The notes: generated from the letters alone by a model not told the origin. Shown: positions 43,761 through 52,911, numbered from the stretch's first letter. The stretch: 64,000 nt of DNA from Lachnospiraceae bacterium (GCA_910575565.1 CAJTFL010000011.1:1-64000), one strand, 5' to 3'. Translations and numbers: made by a program.

Positions 43761-44471
43761 TTAAATGTCAAACTTCCCTTCTTCTTCCTCTTCTTCAAAA
43801 TAATCCCGGTATTCCACGTCGATCTGATACCGCATCCGCTTCATGCTGTAATACAGATGGTCTTTTAACGCTTCCTCCATCCTGGAAATATCCTTTGCCT
43901 CAATCAGATCAAAGATGCGCTTATGCTCCTTGATGATCCGGGGGAAATCCGTCTCCGTCTCAAAATCCAGCATCCGAAACCGGGTATAGTGGAGCTGCTG
44001 GGCCTGCAAAATCTCCCAAAGCTTCTGCTTCTTCATCACCTCAAACCATATGGCGTGCATCTGGGCATCCAAACGGTAAAACTGTTCCGGCTTAAAATCC
44101 GCTTCCAGGATAATGGCCTGCTGCTTGCGTATCACGTAGCGGATATCCTCCAGCACCAGGGGCGTGGCCGCCTGCTCCATAAAATCCCTAAGAACCATGG
44201 TTTCCACGGCAACCCGCATATAAATCATCTGCTTAATGTTGCTTAAGCTTAACAGCGTCACGTAAATCCCCTTATAGGGAACGGTCAGCACAAAACCCTG
44301 CTCCTGGAGCATCCTAAGGGCATCCCGCACCGGCGTCCTGGATACCCCGAACCGTTCGCAAAGCTCCGTTTCCTTTAACAGCTGCCCTGGCTTTAACTCT
44401 AAATTCAATATATCCTGCTTAAGGCTTTCATACACCATTTCTTCCCGGTTTTTGTAGCATCCTTCTGCCAT
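43761..44471 (-). CDS. GntR/FadR-type transcriptional regulator
   Basis: This 236-residue protein has the N-terminal winged helix (MVYESLKQDILNLELKPGQL, FGVSRTPVRDALRMLQEQGF) and a helical FCD effector domain with metal-binding type His/Asp residues (RLDAQMHAIWFEVM, IIKEHKRIFDLIEAKD). It ends in a striking run of Glu residues (EEEEEEGKF). AAAAGGAG precedes the ATG. It is co-transcribed with aroK; its own target is not evident here. Confidence 0.85.
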   Translation of the reverse strand: MAEGCYKNREEMVYESLKQDILNLELKPGQLLKETELCERFGVSRTPVRDALRMLQEQGFVLTVPYKGIYVTLLSLSNIKQMIYMRVAVETMVLRDFMEQAATPLVLEDIRYVIRKQQAIILEADFKPEQFYRLDAQMHAIWFEVMKKQKLWEILQAQQLHYTRFRMLDFETETDFPRIIKEHKRIFDLIEAKDISRMEEALKDHLYYSMKRMRYQIDVEYRDYFEEEEEEGKFDI

Positions 44472-44556
44472 ATCTTACTCCTTTTTCGCAGCCTTGTGCA
44501 GCAAGCTTTTCCAAGGCAGCTCCTTCCCGATTTCCTTCCCTTCAGCCGCAATGCTT

Positions 44557-45294
44557 CTACCGATCTCCCCCAATGCAGATGGAAAGAACGTATACCTTTT
44601 TAATTCCCGCCCTTTTCAGCACCCGGGCGCAGGCCTCCGCCGTGCTGCCGGTGGTATAAATATCATCCACCAAAAGCGCGCAGTCCATCCCCGGCCAAAG
44701 GCCTTCCTCCCTTACGGAAAATGCCTGCTCCAGGTTTTTCAGCCTAAGCTGGGGCGTTAAGCCCTTCTGGGGCGCGGTTTTCCTGCTCCTTGCCAGCACA
44801 TCGGCGCATACCGGGATCCCCATGCCCTTAGAAAGCCTGAGAGCCAGCTCCTCCGCCTGGTTATAGCCCCTGGCCCTCCGCCTGGAAGGATGGACCGGCA
44901 CGGGGACTAACGCGTCCGCGTGAAGGCGCAAAAGCTTTCTGCCCAGCCGGGAAAGGATCTCCTCGCTATAGAAATCTAAGTATTCCCGCTTATTCTTATA
45001 TTTGATTCTGGCCATGGAACGAGCCGATGCCTGATTATAGTTTAACAGCGCCATCCCTTTATCGAAGGTGCGCCGATGTTTTTTGCAGTCTAAGCAATAC
45101 TCCCCCTCCGGATCCGTCAGCTCTTTCCCGCACTTTAGGCAGAAAGGCCCAGATACGTAGCTTAGCTTTCCCCGGCAGGCAGGGCAGATCTTTCGGCCTT
45201 TTGGAACCACGATCTCTTCGCACACCGGGCATCGCCTGGGAAACAGCACCGTGATCAGCTTTTCTTCCAGTAAACCTTTAAGCCCTTCCCTCAT
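44557..45294 (-). CDS. comF: ComF family protein
   Basis: The 245-residue protein has an N-terminal double zinc ribbon (CPVCEEIVVPKGRKICPAC, CLKCGKELTDPEGEYCLDC) and a C-terminal phosphoribosyltransferase domain with the PRPP loop CALLVDDIYTTGSTAEACA and RRARGYNQAEELA. ComF is a cytoplasmic helicase-partner protein in natural transformation; in Clostridia its role is less clear. It lies downstream of recD2, separated by a short tandem repeat. Confidence 0.88.
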   Translation of the reverse strand: MREGLKGLLEEKLITVLFPRRCPVCEEIVVPKGRKICPACRGKLSYVSGPFCLKCGKELTDPEGEYCLDCKKHRRTFDKGMALLNYNQASARSMARIKYKNKREYLDFYSEEILSRLGRKLLRLHADALVPVPVHPSRRRARGYNQAEELALRLSKGMGIPVCADVLARSRKTAPQKGLTPQLRLKNLEQAFSVREEGLWPGMDCALLVDDIYTTGSTAEACARVLKRAGIKKVYVLSICIGGDR

Positions 45295-45312
45295 TTACCC
45301 TTCCTTAACTGC

Positions 45313-45384
45313 ACTTTTCAATCCTTTAGCTTCCCAATTCTTTAACTTCTCAATAATTTTGCTTCTCAATCTTTTAACTCTTCA
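45313..45384 (-). repeat. 16-bp tandem repeat at and after the recD2 stop
   Basis: Read on the minus strand, the last codons of recD2 and the following 55 bp form degenerate 16-bp units, e.g. GAAGAGTTAAAAGATT, GAGAAGCAAAATTATT, GAGAAGTTAAAGAATT and GGGAAGCTAAAGGATT. The first unit encodes the C-terminal EELKD and stop. The array therefore grew from the 3' end of the gene. Confidence 0.75.
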
Positions 45385-47600
45385 ATCCTGGCCTTAAGCC
45401 CGGAGTAGCGCCTCTGCTCCATGCAGTTGCCTGCCATCTCCTGGAATGCCCCGGCCAGCCCCACCAGGCACACGCATTTCCTGGCCCTGGTGACAGCCGT
45501 GTAGATTAAGTTCCTGGTCATCAGCATCCTGGGGCCGGAATATACCGGGATCACCACCGCCGGGTATTCGCTTCCCTGGGACTTGTGGATGGTAATGGCA
45601 TAGGCCAGCTCCAGCTCTTCCAGCTGCTTAAAGCTATACTCCACCAGCTTTCCCTCGTCAAACTCCACCGTCACCAGCTCCGCAAAGTCATTGATCTCCC
45701 GGATGATGCCGATATCGCCGTTAAATACCCCCATGCCTTTATCCACCGGGATCTGGAAGCGGTTGCGGATCTCCCATTCAATCTGGTAATTGTTCTTGAT
45801 CTGCATCACCTTGTCCCCCACCCGGTAGATCGTCTGCCCCACTTCCTTTTCCTTCTTATCCGGGGAAGGAGGGTTAAGGAAGCTTTGGAGGATCCCATTC
45901 AGACGCTCCACCCCCAGCGCCCCTTTCCGCATGGGGGTCATAATCTGGATATCAAAGGGCTTGGCATCCACATACCCAGGGAGCTTTTGCTGCACCAGGG
46001 TGAGCATGGCGTTTATAATGGCATCCGGGCTGTCCCGCCGGATAAACAAAAAATCCCGGCTGCGCTTGGCCAGATCGATCCGTTCCCCGCCATGGATCCG
46101 GTGGGCGTTCACCACGATATCGCTTTCCGCCGCCTGCCGGAAAATCTTCGTCAGCTTCACCACCGGGAAGGCTCTGCTTTCAATCATATCCCGCAGCACA
46201 TTCCCCGGCCCTACGCTGGGCAGCTGGTTTACATCTCCCACTAAGATCAGCCGCGTCCCTACAGTAATGGCCCGCAAAAGGGCATGGATCAGATGGATGT
46301 CCACCATAGACATTTCATCGATAATCACCACATCCCCGTCCAAAGGGTTTTCCTCGTTCCGCTCAAACCGCATACCGCCGGAGGTTTTTCCCTTTTCCTC
46401 CGCCACGCCGCCGCTTAATTCCAGCAGCCTGTGGATGGTCCTGGCCTCGCACCCGGTAGTCTCCGCCATCCGCTTTGCCGCCCTCCCTGTGGGGGCAGCC
46501 AAAAGGATCTCCATGCCTTCCTGCTCAAAAAACCGGATAATGGCATTGATGGTGGTGGTTTTCCCCGTGCCTGGCCCGCCGGTAATGATTAAAAGGCCGC
46601 AGTTTACCGCCTGGCGCACCGCCTCCGCCTGCAGCTCATCCAGGGGAAACTCCTCCTGGCTCTGGATTTTTGAAAGCCTTTTCTCAATCTGTGAGGAAGG
46701 CACTTCCCCCCGGATATTTAAATCATGGAGCATCCTGGCCGTGTTCAGCTCCAGGTAATAGTACTGCGCCGCATAAACCGCCTGCCGCTCCCCTTCCTGA
46801 AGGGTTTTCACCACAATCTTTTTATCGATCTGCATATCCATCAGATGCTTTTCCATCAGGGAAAGATCCGTCTTTAGCAGCTCCGCCGCCTGGCAGAGAA
46901 GCTCCTCCCGGGGCAGGTACGTATGGCCGTTTCCCACCGCCTGGAGCAGGGTGTAAAGAAGGCCGCACCGGATGCGGAAATCCGAGTCCGTGAATATCCC
47001 CACCTTCTGGGCTATCTCGTCCGCCGCCTTAAATCCCACCCCCGGGATATCATCCGCCAGCTGGTATGGGTTTTCCCGGAGCACGGAATACAGCTTCGGG
47101 CCGTACTGCTGGTAGATCTTCACCGCCAGGTTCATGGAAATCCCATATTCCTGGAGGAACATCATCGCCTGGCGCATTTCTTTTTTTTCCTGCACCTGCT
47201 CCGCAATGGCCATGGCCATTTTCTCGCTGATGCCCTTGATCTCCGAAAGCCTTTCCGGCTCCTCTTCCATGATCCGGAAGGTGTCCTTCTTAAACCGCCG
47301 GACAATCCTGGACGCTAAAGCAGCCCCGATGCCCTTAATCGCGCCGGAGCCTAAATACCGTTCCATGGAAAGCGTATCCTCCGGCGTCTTTATCTCATAG
47401 CTCTCTACCGTAAGCTGCTCCCCGTAAACCGGGTGCACCGTCATCTGGCCGGAGGCTTCCACCAGCTCGCCTTCGCTGATGTAGTGGAAGGTTCCCACCG
47501 CCGCCGTTTCCTCCCCGTTAACATTTAAGCTTAAAACGGTATAGCCATTATCCTCGTTCCGGTATTTGATTCGCTCTACAAAGCCTGTCACTACTGCCAT
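45366..47600 (-). CDS. recD2: RecD2-type ATP-dependent DNA helicase
   Basis: This 744-residue protein has a long N-terminal region with helix-hairpin-helix motifs (LGSGAIKGIGAALASRIVRR, ISEKMAMAIAEQVQ) and an SF1B helicase core: Walker A TGGPGTGKTTTINAI, Walker B VVIIDEMSMVD, then GDVNQLPSVGPG, and motif V/VI LAYAITIHKSQGSEYPAVV and YTAVTRARK. It unwinds DNA 5' to 3' and acts in repair without RecBC. It starts 11 bp after the mreB stop, suggesting one transcript. Confidence 0.95.
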   Translation of the reverse strand: MAVVTGFVERIKYRNEDNGYTVLSLNVNGEETAAVGTFHYISEGELVEASGQMTVHPVYGEQLTVESYEIKTPEDTLSMERYLGSGAIKGIGAALASRIVRRFKKDTFRIMEEEPERLSEIKGISEKMAMAIAEQVQEKKEMRQAMMFLQEYGISMNLAVKIYQQYGPKLYSVLRENPYQLADDIPGVGFKAADEIAQKVGIFTDSDFRIRCGLLYTLLQAVGNGHTYLPREELLCQAAELLKTDLSLMEKHLMDMQIDKKIVVKTLQEGERQAVYAAQYYYLELNTARMLHDLNIRGEVPSSQIEKRLSKIQSQEEFPLDELQAEAVRQAVNCGLLIITGGPGTGKTTTINAIIRFFEQEGMEILLAAPTGRAAKRMAETTGCEARTIHRLLELSGGVAEEKGKTSGGMRFERNEENPLDGDVVIIDEMSMVDIHLIHALLRAITVGTRLILVGDVNQLPSVGPGNVLRDMIESRAFPVVKLTKIFRQAAESDIVVNAHRIHGGERIDLAKRSRDFLFIRRDSPDAIINAMLTLVQQKLPGYVDAKPFDIQIMTPMRKGALGVERLNGILQSFLNPPSPDKKEKEVGQTIYRVGDKVMQIKNNYQIEWEIRNRFQIPVDKGMGVFNGDIGIIREINDFAELVTVEFDEGKLVEYSFKQLEELELAYAITIHKSQGSEYPAVVIPVYSGPRMLMTRNLIYTAVTRARKCVCLVGLAGAFQEMAGNCMEQRRYSGLKARIEELKD

Positions 47601-47611
47601 ATTGCGCTTTC

Positions 47612-48622
47612 CTACTGGAATTCATCCTTCCCGTCTCCGTGGGTAAATTCAATAAATTTTCCTGTGCCGATGGCCACCGCAGTGAGGGGATCCTCCGCGA
47701 TCATGGTGGTGATCCCGGTCTTCTCCTCGATCAAGGTATCCAGTCCGCTGAGAAGGGAGCCGCCGCCGGTCAGCACAATGCCCCGGTCGAAAATATCCGC
47801 CGCCAGCTCCGGCGGAGTGCGCTCCAAAACGTTGTGCACCGCATCCACAATCTGCATGGCCGGTTCCCTTAAGGCCTCCAGCGTCTCATCGGAAGTCACC
47901 ACGATGGTCTTTGGCAGGCCCGTCACCAGGTTCCGCCCCCTTACCTCCATGCTTAAGACTTCCGGCCTGCGGGAAGCCGCGCCAATATTGATCTTAATCT
48001 CCTCCGCCGTCCGCTCGCCGATTAACAGATTATGCTTTTTGCGCATATACCGCACCAGTGCTTCGTCAAAGTCATCTCCTGCCGTCTTGATGGAGGTGCT
48101 CACTACCGTGCCCCCCAGAGAAATCACGGCGATATCCGCCGTGCCGCCGCCAATATCTACAATCATATTGCCGCAGGCCTTTGAAATATCAATCCCCGCG
48201 CCGATGGCTGCCGCCACCGGCTCTTCGATAATGGTCACTTCCCTGGCTCCTGCCTGGTAAGTGGCGTCCTCCACCGCCTTCTTCTCCACCTCCGTGGCTC
48301 CGCTGGGGATGCATACGCTGATCCGCGGCTTGCGCAGCGTCTTCCTTCCCACCGCCTTATCGATGAAATACTTCATCATCTTCTCTGTCACGGTATAGTC
48401 GGAAATTACCCCCTGGCGCAGGGGCCTTACCGCCACGATATTGCCGGGGGTACGGCCAATCATCAGCCTGGCCGCCTCGCCGATAGCCATGATTTTATTC
48501 GTATCCCGGTCGATGGCGACCACGGACGGTTCCTTCAGCACTACGCCCTTTCCCTTAATATACACCAAAATACTGGCCGTGCCTAAATCAATCCCAATGT
48601 CATTGGACATCATGGTAAACAT
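47612..48622 (-). CDS. mreB: MreB/Mbl actin-like rod-shape protein
   Basis: The 336-residue protein has the actin-fold ATP motifs GIDLGTASILVYIKGKGVVL, DIGGGTADIAVISLGG and LTGGGSLLSGLD. It polymerises beneath the membrane and guides cell-wall synthesis. The start has AGGAGG 11 bases upstream; two further Met codons follow at once. It is followed by recD2 rather than mreC/mreD, so it may be a second paralogue (Mbl-like) rather than the mreBCD copy. Confidence 0.9.
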   Translation of the reverse strand: MFTMMSNDIGIDLGTASILVYIKGKGVVLKEPSVVAIDRDTNKIMAIGEAARLMIGRTPGNIVAVRPLRQGVISDYTVTEKMMKYFIDKAVGRKTLRKPRISVCIPSGATEVEKKAVEDATYQAGAREVTIIEEPVAAAIGAGIDISKACGNMIVDIGGGTADIAVISLGGTVVSTSIKTAGDDFDEALVRYMRKKHNLLIGERTAEEIKINIGAASRRPEVLSMEVRGRNLVTGLPKTIVVTSDETLEALREPAMQIVDAVHNVLERTPPELAADIFDRGIVLTGGGSLLSGLDTLIEEKTGITTMIAEDPLTAVAIGTGKFIEFTHGDGKDEFQ

Positions 48623-48896
48623 AATTTCTTTTTCCTCCTGTCTGGAACGCTTCTTTCTGCTCTATCTCAACGAAAACCCGTCTGTTAATCATTCGTTTGT
48701 TATCCTGCTGCAAAACCTACTGCATCCATTTTATTATATACGAATTTGGGCAGTTTTCAAAGGTTTTTTTCATTTTCTTTTATGAGCAGGCTTTAAAAGG
48801 GTAAATTCCAGCAAAACATAATATTTTCTTTATAAATTTTATAATTTTTACATGATATGTCCATATTTTAGCCATATTTTACTGCTATAGTATAGA

Positions 48897-49053
48897 TGGT
48901 TGTTCGAAAGAACAACTGGCCTTTGTTTCAAGTGCACACTTGAAAACACAAAGCTTTTTCATACTCATACCGGACGGTGCAAACCGTCCGGCCCCCCTTT
49001 AACATTTTCTTATTTATACCTACCATTCCTAAACAAAAAAACGCACTGTGGGT
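48897..49053 (+). ncRNA. Candidate structured small RNA, copy 1
   Basis: Upstream is TGCTATAGT (48883-48891), an extended -10. The predicted RNA has: hairpin GTTGTTC-GAAA-GAACAAC (48899-48916); a second hairpin CTTTGTTTCAAGTG...CACTTGAAAACACAAAG (48921-48953); the shared core from 48954; a 9-bp stem with GCAA loop (48970-48991); a C-rich CCCCCC; a conserved single-stranded block TATACCTACCATTCCT; and a terminator (ACGCAC/GTGCGT then T-run, 49031-49053). A second copy lies at 52,640-52,777. No ORF is conserved between them. Not recognised as a known family. Confidence 0.65.
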
Positions 49054-49087
49054 GCGTTTTTTTCGTTTCTCAGAAAACGGTTACAAG

Positions 49088-49795
49088 CTACTTATCCTTC
49101 GCCTCCTCCAGCCACAAAAGCGCCCTTTTATACTGCTCCCGGTTAAAGGTAATCTTCCCCTTTAGCAGCTCAAAAAATCCTTCCTCCTTTAGCTGGCGCA
49201 CCGCCCGGTTTAAGGTCTTTACGCCGACCCCGATCTCCTCCTGCAGCATCTGGCGGGTGCACGTTACGGTAAGGCTTTTGGGCGGGCACTCCGATTCCAT
49301 GCCCTTCTCCCGCCCAAACCGCACCAGATAGTCCAGCAAAAGATAGGACGGGGGATAAAACAACTTTGCCCCATTGTCATAGGAAGAGCGGTACAGCTTA
49401 AAGGCCGTATGGCGGGCAGCCAGCCCCAGGATATTCTGGTCGCAGGCCAGCCAGCGTTCCGCATCCTTCCGGCTGATATACGCCACCACATTATCCGTCA
49501 GCGCCTCAATCGTCACCGACGTATGCCTCATCCCGGCTAAAATTGTCACCTCTCCAATAAAATCTATGGCCCGGTTGCCTTCAATCATATAAACGCTGCC
49601 GTTTTCAAATTCATTGATCACCCGGTTCTCCCCCATTGCAACAATCCCAAAATGCTCCAGCTCCATATTTTTCTGATGGATGATGGAACCGGCTTTATGG
49701 ATCCGCACGGTGCAGCGGCTGCGGATATCCTCCGGCATATGCTTCGTATACTCCTTTAGGGCCGGCACGGCCTGCTCAAGCTTAGTAAGTGTCAT
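49088..49795 (-). CDS. Crp/Fnr-family transcriptional regulator
   Basis: About 235 residues from the ATG at 49795, which has GGAGGAAGGG just upstream; earlier GTG and ATG starts lack this. It has a cyclic-nucleotide-binding-type beta domain (IHKAGSIIHQKNMELEHFGI, DFIGEVTILAG) and a C-terminal winged helix (VTCTRQMLQEEIGVGVKTLN). No N-terminal Cys cluster is present, so it is not an oxygen-sensing Fnr. The effector is unknown. The terminator of the small RNA precedes it convergently. Confidence 0.85.
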   Translation of the reverse strand: MTLTKLEQAVPALKEYTKHMPEDIRSRCTVRIHKAGSIIHQKNMELEHFGIVAMGENRVINEFENGSVYMIEGNRAIDFIGEVTILAGMRHTSVTIEALTDNVVAYISRKDAERWLACDQNILGLAARHTAFKLYRSSYDNGAKLFYPPSYLLLDYLVRFGREKGMESECPPKSLTVTCTRQMLQEEIGVGVKTLNRAVRQLKEEGFFELLKGKITFNREQYKRALLWLEEAKDK

Positions 49796-50080
49796 CCCTT
49801 CCTCCTTGGCATACTGCGCCATCTTACGCCTTGCCCTGACACAAATCTCAGGTGTCACACTTCACCGTTAATGCTCAAGGCTGTACTAATCCCCACCAGT
49901 ATAGCGTTTTTTATTATTCAGATCAACAATTTCCTCCTCTTTTTTGCGCAATTTTTGTGAAAAGTGATCATTTGTCCTTTTTTATCCGCCGTATTTTCGA
50001 TAAAATATGCAATACAAGGTGATTGTAACGGCGGGAAACAGGAAAATATTTGGGAAACCTGCCGGAAAGGAGGGGCTCTA

Positions 50081-50311
50081 ATGAGCGGAAAGAAAGAAAC
50101 TTATGTTTACGGCTCCCTGAAGGAACGGTTTATCCTAGAATGGAAAATCTACGCGTTAGCCTTTGCCGGGCTGGCCATCAGTGATCAGCTGAAAACCTTT
50201 GTCAGCCAGGGCTTAAAAATCTTAATCGTGGGGATTTTCGTAATGACCGGGACATTTTTAGGCTCCTGCCTGTGGGATCAGATGCTTCTTAACCTGGCCG
50301 GAGTGATTTAA
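50081..50311 (+). CDS. Small membrane protein, 76 aa
   Basis: The ATG at 50081 follows GGAAAGGAGGGG. The protein has a charged N-terminus (MSGKKETYVYGSLKERF) and two hydrophobic helices (about residues 22-36 and 47-66). It is 15 bp upstream of the amidohydrolase start and probably part of that transcript, together with the TauE permease gene. I do not recognise the family. Confidence 0.65.
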   Translation: MSGKKETYVYGSLKERFILEWKIYALAFAGLAISDQLKTFVSQGLKILIVGIFVMTGTFLGSCLWDQMLLNLAGVI

Positions 50312-50326
50312 GATAAGAAGGACAAC

Positions 50327-51652
50327 ATGGAACAATGTGATTTGCTGATAAAAGACGCTTCCCTTCTCATCCGCTGTGACCAGCTGGAACACCATAGGGA
50401 TCTGGCCGTCTGCGACGGAAAAATACAGGAAACCGGAAAAGATTTAGGAGAAAAATACGCCCCAAAGGAAACCCTTGACGGAAAAAACAAGCTGTTTCTG
50501 CCAGGACCTATCGACTGCCATATGCATACCGGGCAGCAGCTGCTAAAGGGGCTGGTGCTGGACGCAAAGCCGATTATCTGGACCAGGATCATGCTTCCCT
50601 TTGAAAGCACCTTAACCCCGGAGAAAATGCGCCTTAGCGCCCAGGCCGCCGCCCTGGAAATGATCAAATCCGGCACGGCCGGGTTTATCGACGCAGGCAG
50701 CTACTATATGGAAGAAGCGGCTGCCGTCTACGAGGAAAGCGGCCTGCGGGGGGCTCTGTCCTTCTCCACCATGGACGAGGAAGGCCTTCCCCCTTCCATT
50801 GCCATGGATGCCGATGAGTCCATCGCCCGCACCGACGCCCTGTACGACCGTTTCCACGGAAAAGGGAACTTAAAGGTATATTACTCCCTGCGGGCCTTAA
50901 ATTCCTGCTCCACCAAGCTTACCCTGCTGGCGGCAGAACGGGCCAGGGAGAGAAACACCATGCTCCAGGCCCATATGAATGAATATATGGGGGAGGTAAA
51001 GGGAATCCAGGCGAGGGAAGGGATGCTTCCTTATGAATACTTAGAAAGCCTCCACGTCCTTGGCCCTAATTTCCTGGGAGCCCACAGCCTGATTTTATCT
51101 CCCCAGGAAAAGGCCTTGATTAAGGAGCGAGGGGCAAGCTTATGCCACTGCCCCTTCAGCAACTGCGGAAAGGCCGTGCCGGATACCCCAGAACTTTTAA
51201 CCACGGAAATCCCTGTGGGCCTGGGAACGGACGGAGCCGCCCATGGAGGCTTAAGCCTGTGGAACGAGATCAAGATCTTCCGCTCCGTCATGAATATCTT
51301 CCACGGCATCCCCAACCAAAACCCCAAGGTCATGCCCGCCGAGACCATCTTTAAAATGCTCTTTGAGGGCGGCGCCACGGCCTTAGGGGAAGCAGGAAGC
51401 CTTGGGCGGCTGGAAGCCGGGTACAAGGCGGATCTAATCAGCATCAACCTGGATCAGCCCCATCTTTGCCCCTCCGGGAACTTAATCCACACTCTTTTGG
51501 AATGTGTAAACGCCGGGGACGTGGCAGATATGGTGGTCGGCGGGAAGCTGCTGATGAACAACCGGAACGTACTGTCTTTGGATGAAGAGCGGATCCTGTA
51601 TGAATCCAGGAAATACGCCGAAAGCAATTTAAACAGCCAGCCAGGCTGCTAA
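50327..51652 (+). CDS. Amidohydrolase (nucleoside/aminohydrolase type)
   Basis: This 441-residue protein has the metal-binding H-x-H motif late in an N-terminal beta segment (PGPIDCHMHTGQQLL), then AHMNEYMGE, FLGAHSLILS, HCPFSNCGKA and LGTDGAAHGGLSLWNEIK with the catalytic Asp. This is the MtaD/TrzN/AtzB-like group of deaminases and hydrolases acting on purine-like or triazine-like rings. It is followed 16 bp later by a TauE exporter. The substrate is not set by sequence. Confidence 0.82.
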   Translation: MEQCDLLIKDASLLIRCDQLEHHRDLAVCDGKIQETGKDLGEKYAPKETLDGKNKLFLPGPIDCHMHTGQQLLKGLVLDAKPIIWTRIMLPFESTLTPEKMRLSAQAAALEMIKSGTAGFIDAGSYYMEEAAAVYEESGLRGALSFSTMDEEGLPPSIAMDADESIARTDALYDRFHGKGNLKVYYSLRALNSCSTKLTLLAAERARERNTMLQAHMNEYMGEVKGIQAREGMLPYEYLESLHVLGPNFLGAHSLILSPQEKALIKERGASLCHCPFSNCGKAVPDTPELLTTEIPVGLGTDGAAHGGLSLWNEIKIFRSVMNIFHGIPNQNPKVMPAETIFKMLFEGGATALGEAGSLGRLEAGYKADLISINLDQPHLCPSGNLIHTLLECVNAGDVADMVVGGKLLMNNRNVLSLDEERILYESRKYAESNLNSQPGC

Positions 51653-51668
51653 AAGGAGGCCCTGTTTT

Positions 51669-52538
51669 ATGGGATTTTGGATCATTGTAACCGCCGCAAA
51701 CCTGGTGGTAGGAGCACTGGTGGGGCTTTGCGGCGTGGCTGGCTTCCTCCTTCCCCTGGTCTATACCGGCCCCCTGGGAATGGAGGTGACGGAGGGCCTG
51801 GCCTTAAGCTTTGCCGCCTTCATCCTCTCCGGCGCCCTTGGCTCGGCTAATTACCGGAAAGCAGGCAGCTTAGACGTGGCCTTCGGGATCCGCCTAAGCA
51901 TCGGCAGCCTGGCCGGAGCCATTTTAGGCGTTGGGCTAAACTTAATCATCCCGGAGGCAGCGGTAAAAACCCTGCTGTACTTAGTGGTGCTCCTATCCGG
52001 AATTTCCATCCTCCTCAGGAAGGAAAAAACGAAAGCAACAAAAAATCTCCCCAGGGAAGGCCAAGCCATCCAGGAAGGCCAAGCCGCCCAGGAAAGCCAA
52101 ACCATCCAGGAAGGCCAAGCCGCCCAGGAAAGCCAAGCCGTCCAGGAAGGCCAAGCCGCTCCCAAAAGCATCGGGATTTCCTCCAACCTTCCCGCCACCT
52201 TAGGACTCGGGTTTGCCACCGGAGCTATCTGCTCCATGTCCGGGGCAGGGGGGCCGGTGCTGGTCATGCCCCTCCTGGTGGTTTTCGGGATTGAAGTCCG
52301 CACTGCCGTAGGCGTTGCCTTATTTAACTCCATTTTTATCGGCATCCCTGCCTGCATCGGCTACCTGTCTCAATGCTCTGGGATGAAGCTCCTTCCGGTA
52401 ATGGCCGCCGCCCTTATCTCCCACGGCATCGGCGTAACCTTCGGAAGCCGAAACGCCGTCAGGATTAACCAGGTTCTCCTAAAAAAGGGCATCGGCGTAT
52501 TTTCCATCCTCATTGCCCTGTGGAAGCTGTTTGGCTGA
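51669..52538 (+). CDS. TauE/SafE-family membrane permease with repeat-rich loop
   Basis: This 289-residue protein has about eight hydrophobic helices and the duplicated TauE pattern, with SFAAFILSGALGSANYRK in the first half and GAICSMSGAGGPVLVMPLLV in the second. Family members export sulfonates, sulfite or organic anions. Between the two halves is a cytoplasmic loop of six-residue repeats (QEGQAA, QESQAV and variants), encoded by 18-bp tandem units. It is co-transcribed with the amidohydrolase. Confidence 0.85.
   Translation: MGFWIIVTAANLVVGALVGLCGVAGFLLPLVYTGPLGMEVTEGLALSFAAFILSGALGSANYRKAGSLDVAFGIRLSIGSLAGAILGVGLNLIIPEAAVKTLLYLVVLLSGISILLRKEKTKATKNLPREGQAIQEGQAAQESQTIQEGQAAQESQAVQEGQAAPKSIGISSNLPATLGLGFATGAICSMSGAGGPVLVMPLLVVFGIEVRTAVGVALFNSIFIGIPACIGYLSQCSGMKLLPVMAAALISHGIGVTFGSRNAVRINQVLLKKGIGVFSILIALWKLFG
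52053..52160 (+). repeat. Six 18-bp in-frame tandem repeats in the TauE gene
   Basis: Six units of 18 bp such as CAGGAAGGCCAAGCCGCC and CAGGAAAGCCAAGCCGTC alternate, giving a higher-order 36-bp pattern. They encode QEGQAA/QESQxx in the linker between the two transporter halves. The unit length is a multiple of three, so length changes keep the frame. Confidence 0.9.
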
Positions 52539-52639
52539 TCCGTAAGCTTCCCGTCAGGTTTGGTAAGATTTTCTTTCATTAATTTATAAAATTTAAAGCT
52601 TGGCGACACACTTCGGACACAATTATCCCTTATACTAAT

Positions 52640-52777
52640 GACAGTTGCTTAACACAGCAACTGATTAACAAACTTTTTCATACTCATACCGGATGGTGAA
52701 AACCATCCGGACCCCCCTTAACATTTTCTTATTTTATACCTACCATTCCTTGAAAAACGCGCTTTTGGCGCGTTTTT
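52640..52777 (+). ncRNA. Candidate structured small RNA, copy 2
   Basis: TATACT at 52631-52636 is a plausible -10. A first hairpin (CAGTTGCT/AGCAACTG, 52642-52663) is followed by the core CTTTTTCATACTCATACC. A 9-bp stem with GAAA loop follows (52689-52710), then CCCCCC, AACATTTTCTTATTTTATAC and CTACCATTCCT, and a terminator (AAAACGCGC/GCGCGTTTTT, 52754-52777). Relative to copy 1, the stem pair C-G has become T-A and the loop changed GCAA to GAAA, which supports a folded RNA. It lacks the second hairpin of copy 1. Confidence 0.65.
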
Positions 52778-52911
52778 CTGTGCCTGCGCAGCTTCGCTTA
52801 ACGCCAAGGCTTAACACTTAAGGCCAAAGGAAAAAAATCTTATTATAAAAACAAAGTACAGTTTACAAGGGACTACACAAGGTAACGGTCTGACGGGCGC
52901 TGATATGCCCG

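Noticed and set aside
49796..50080. Crp/Fnr binding site before the small membrane gene
   Set aside because: A GTGATCATTTG-like half site is visible but no convincing symmetrical partner, so it was not listed.
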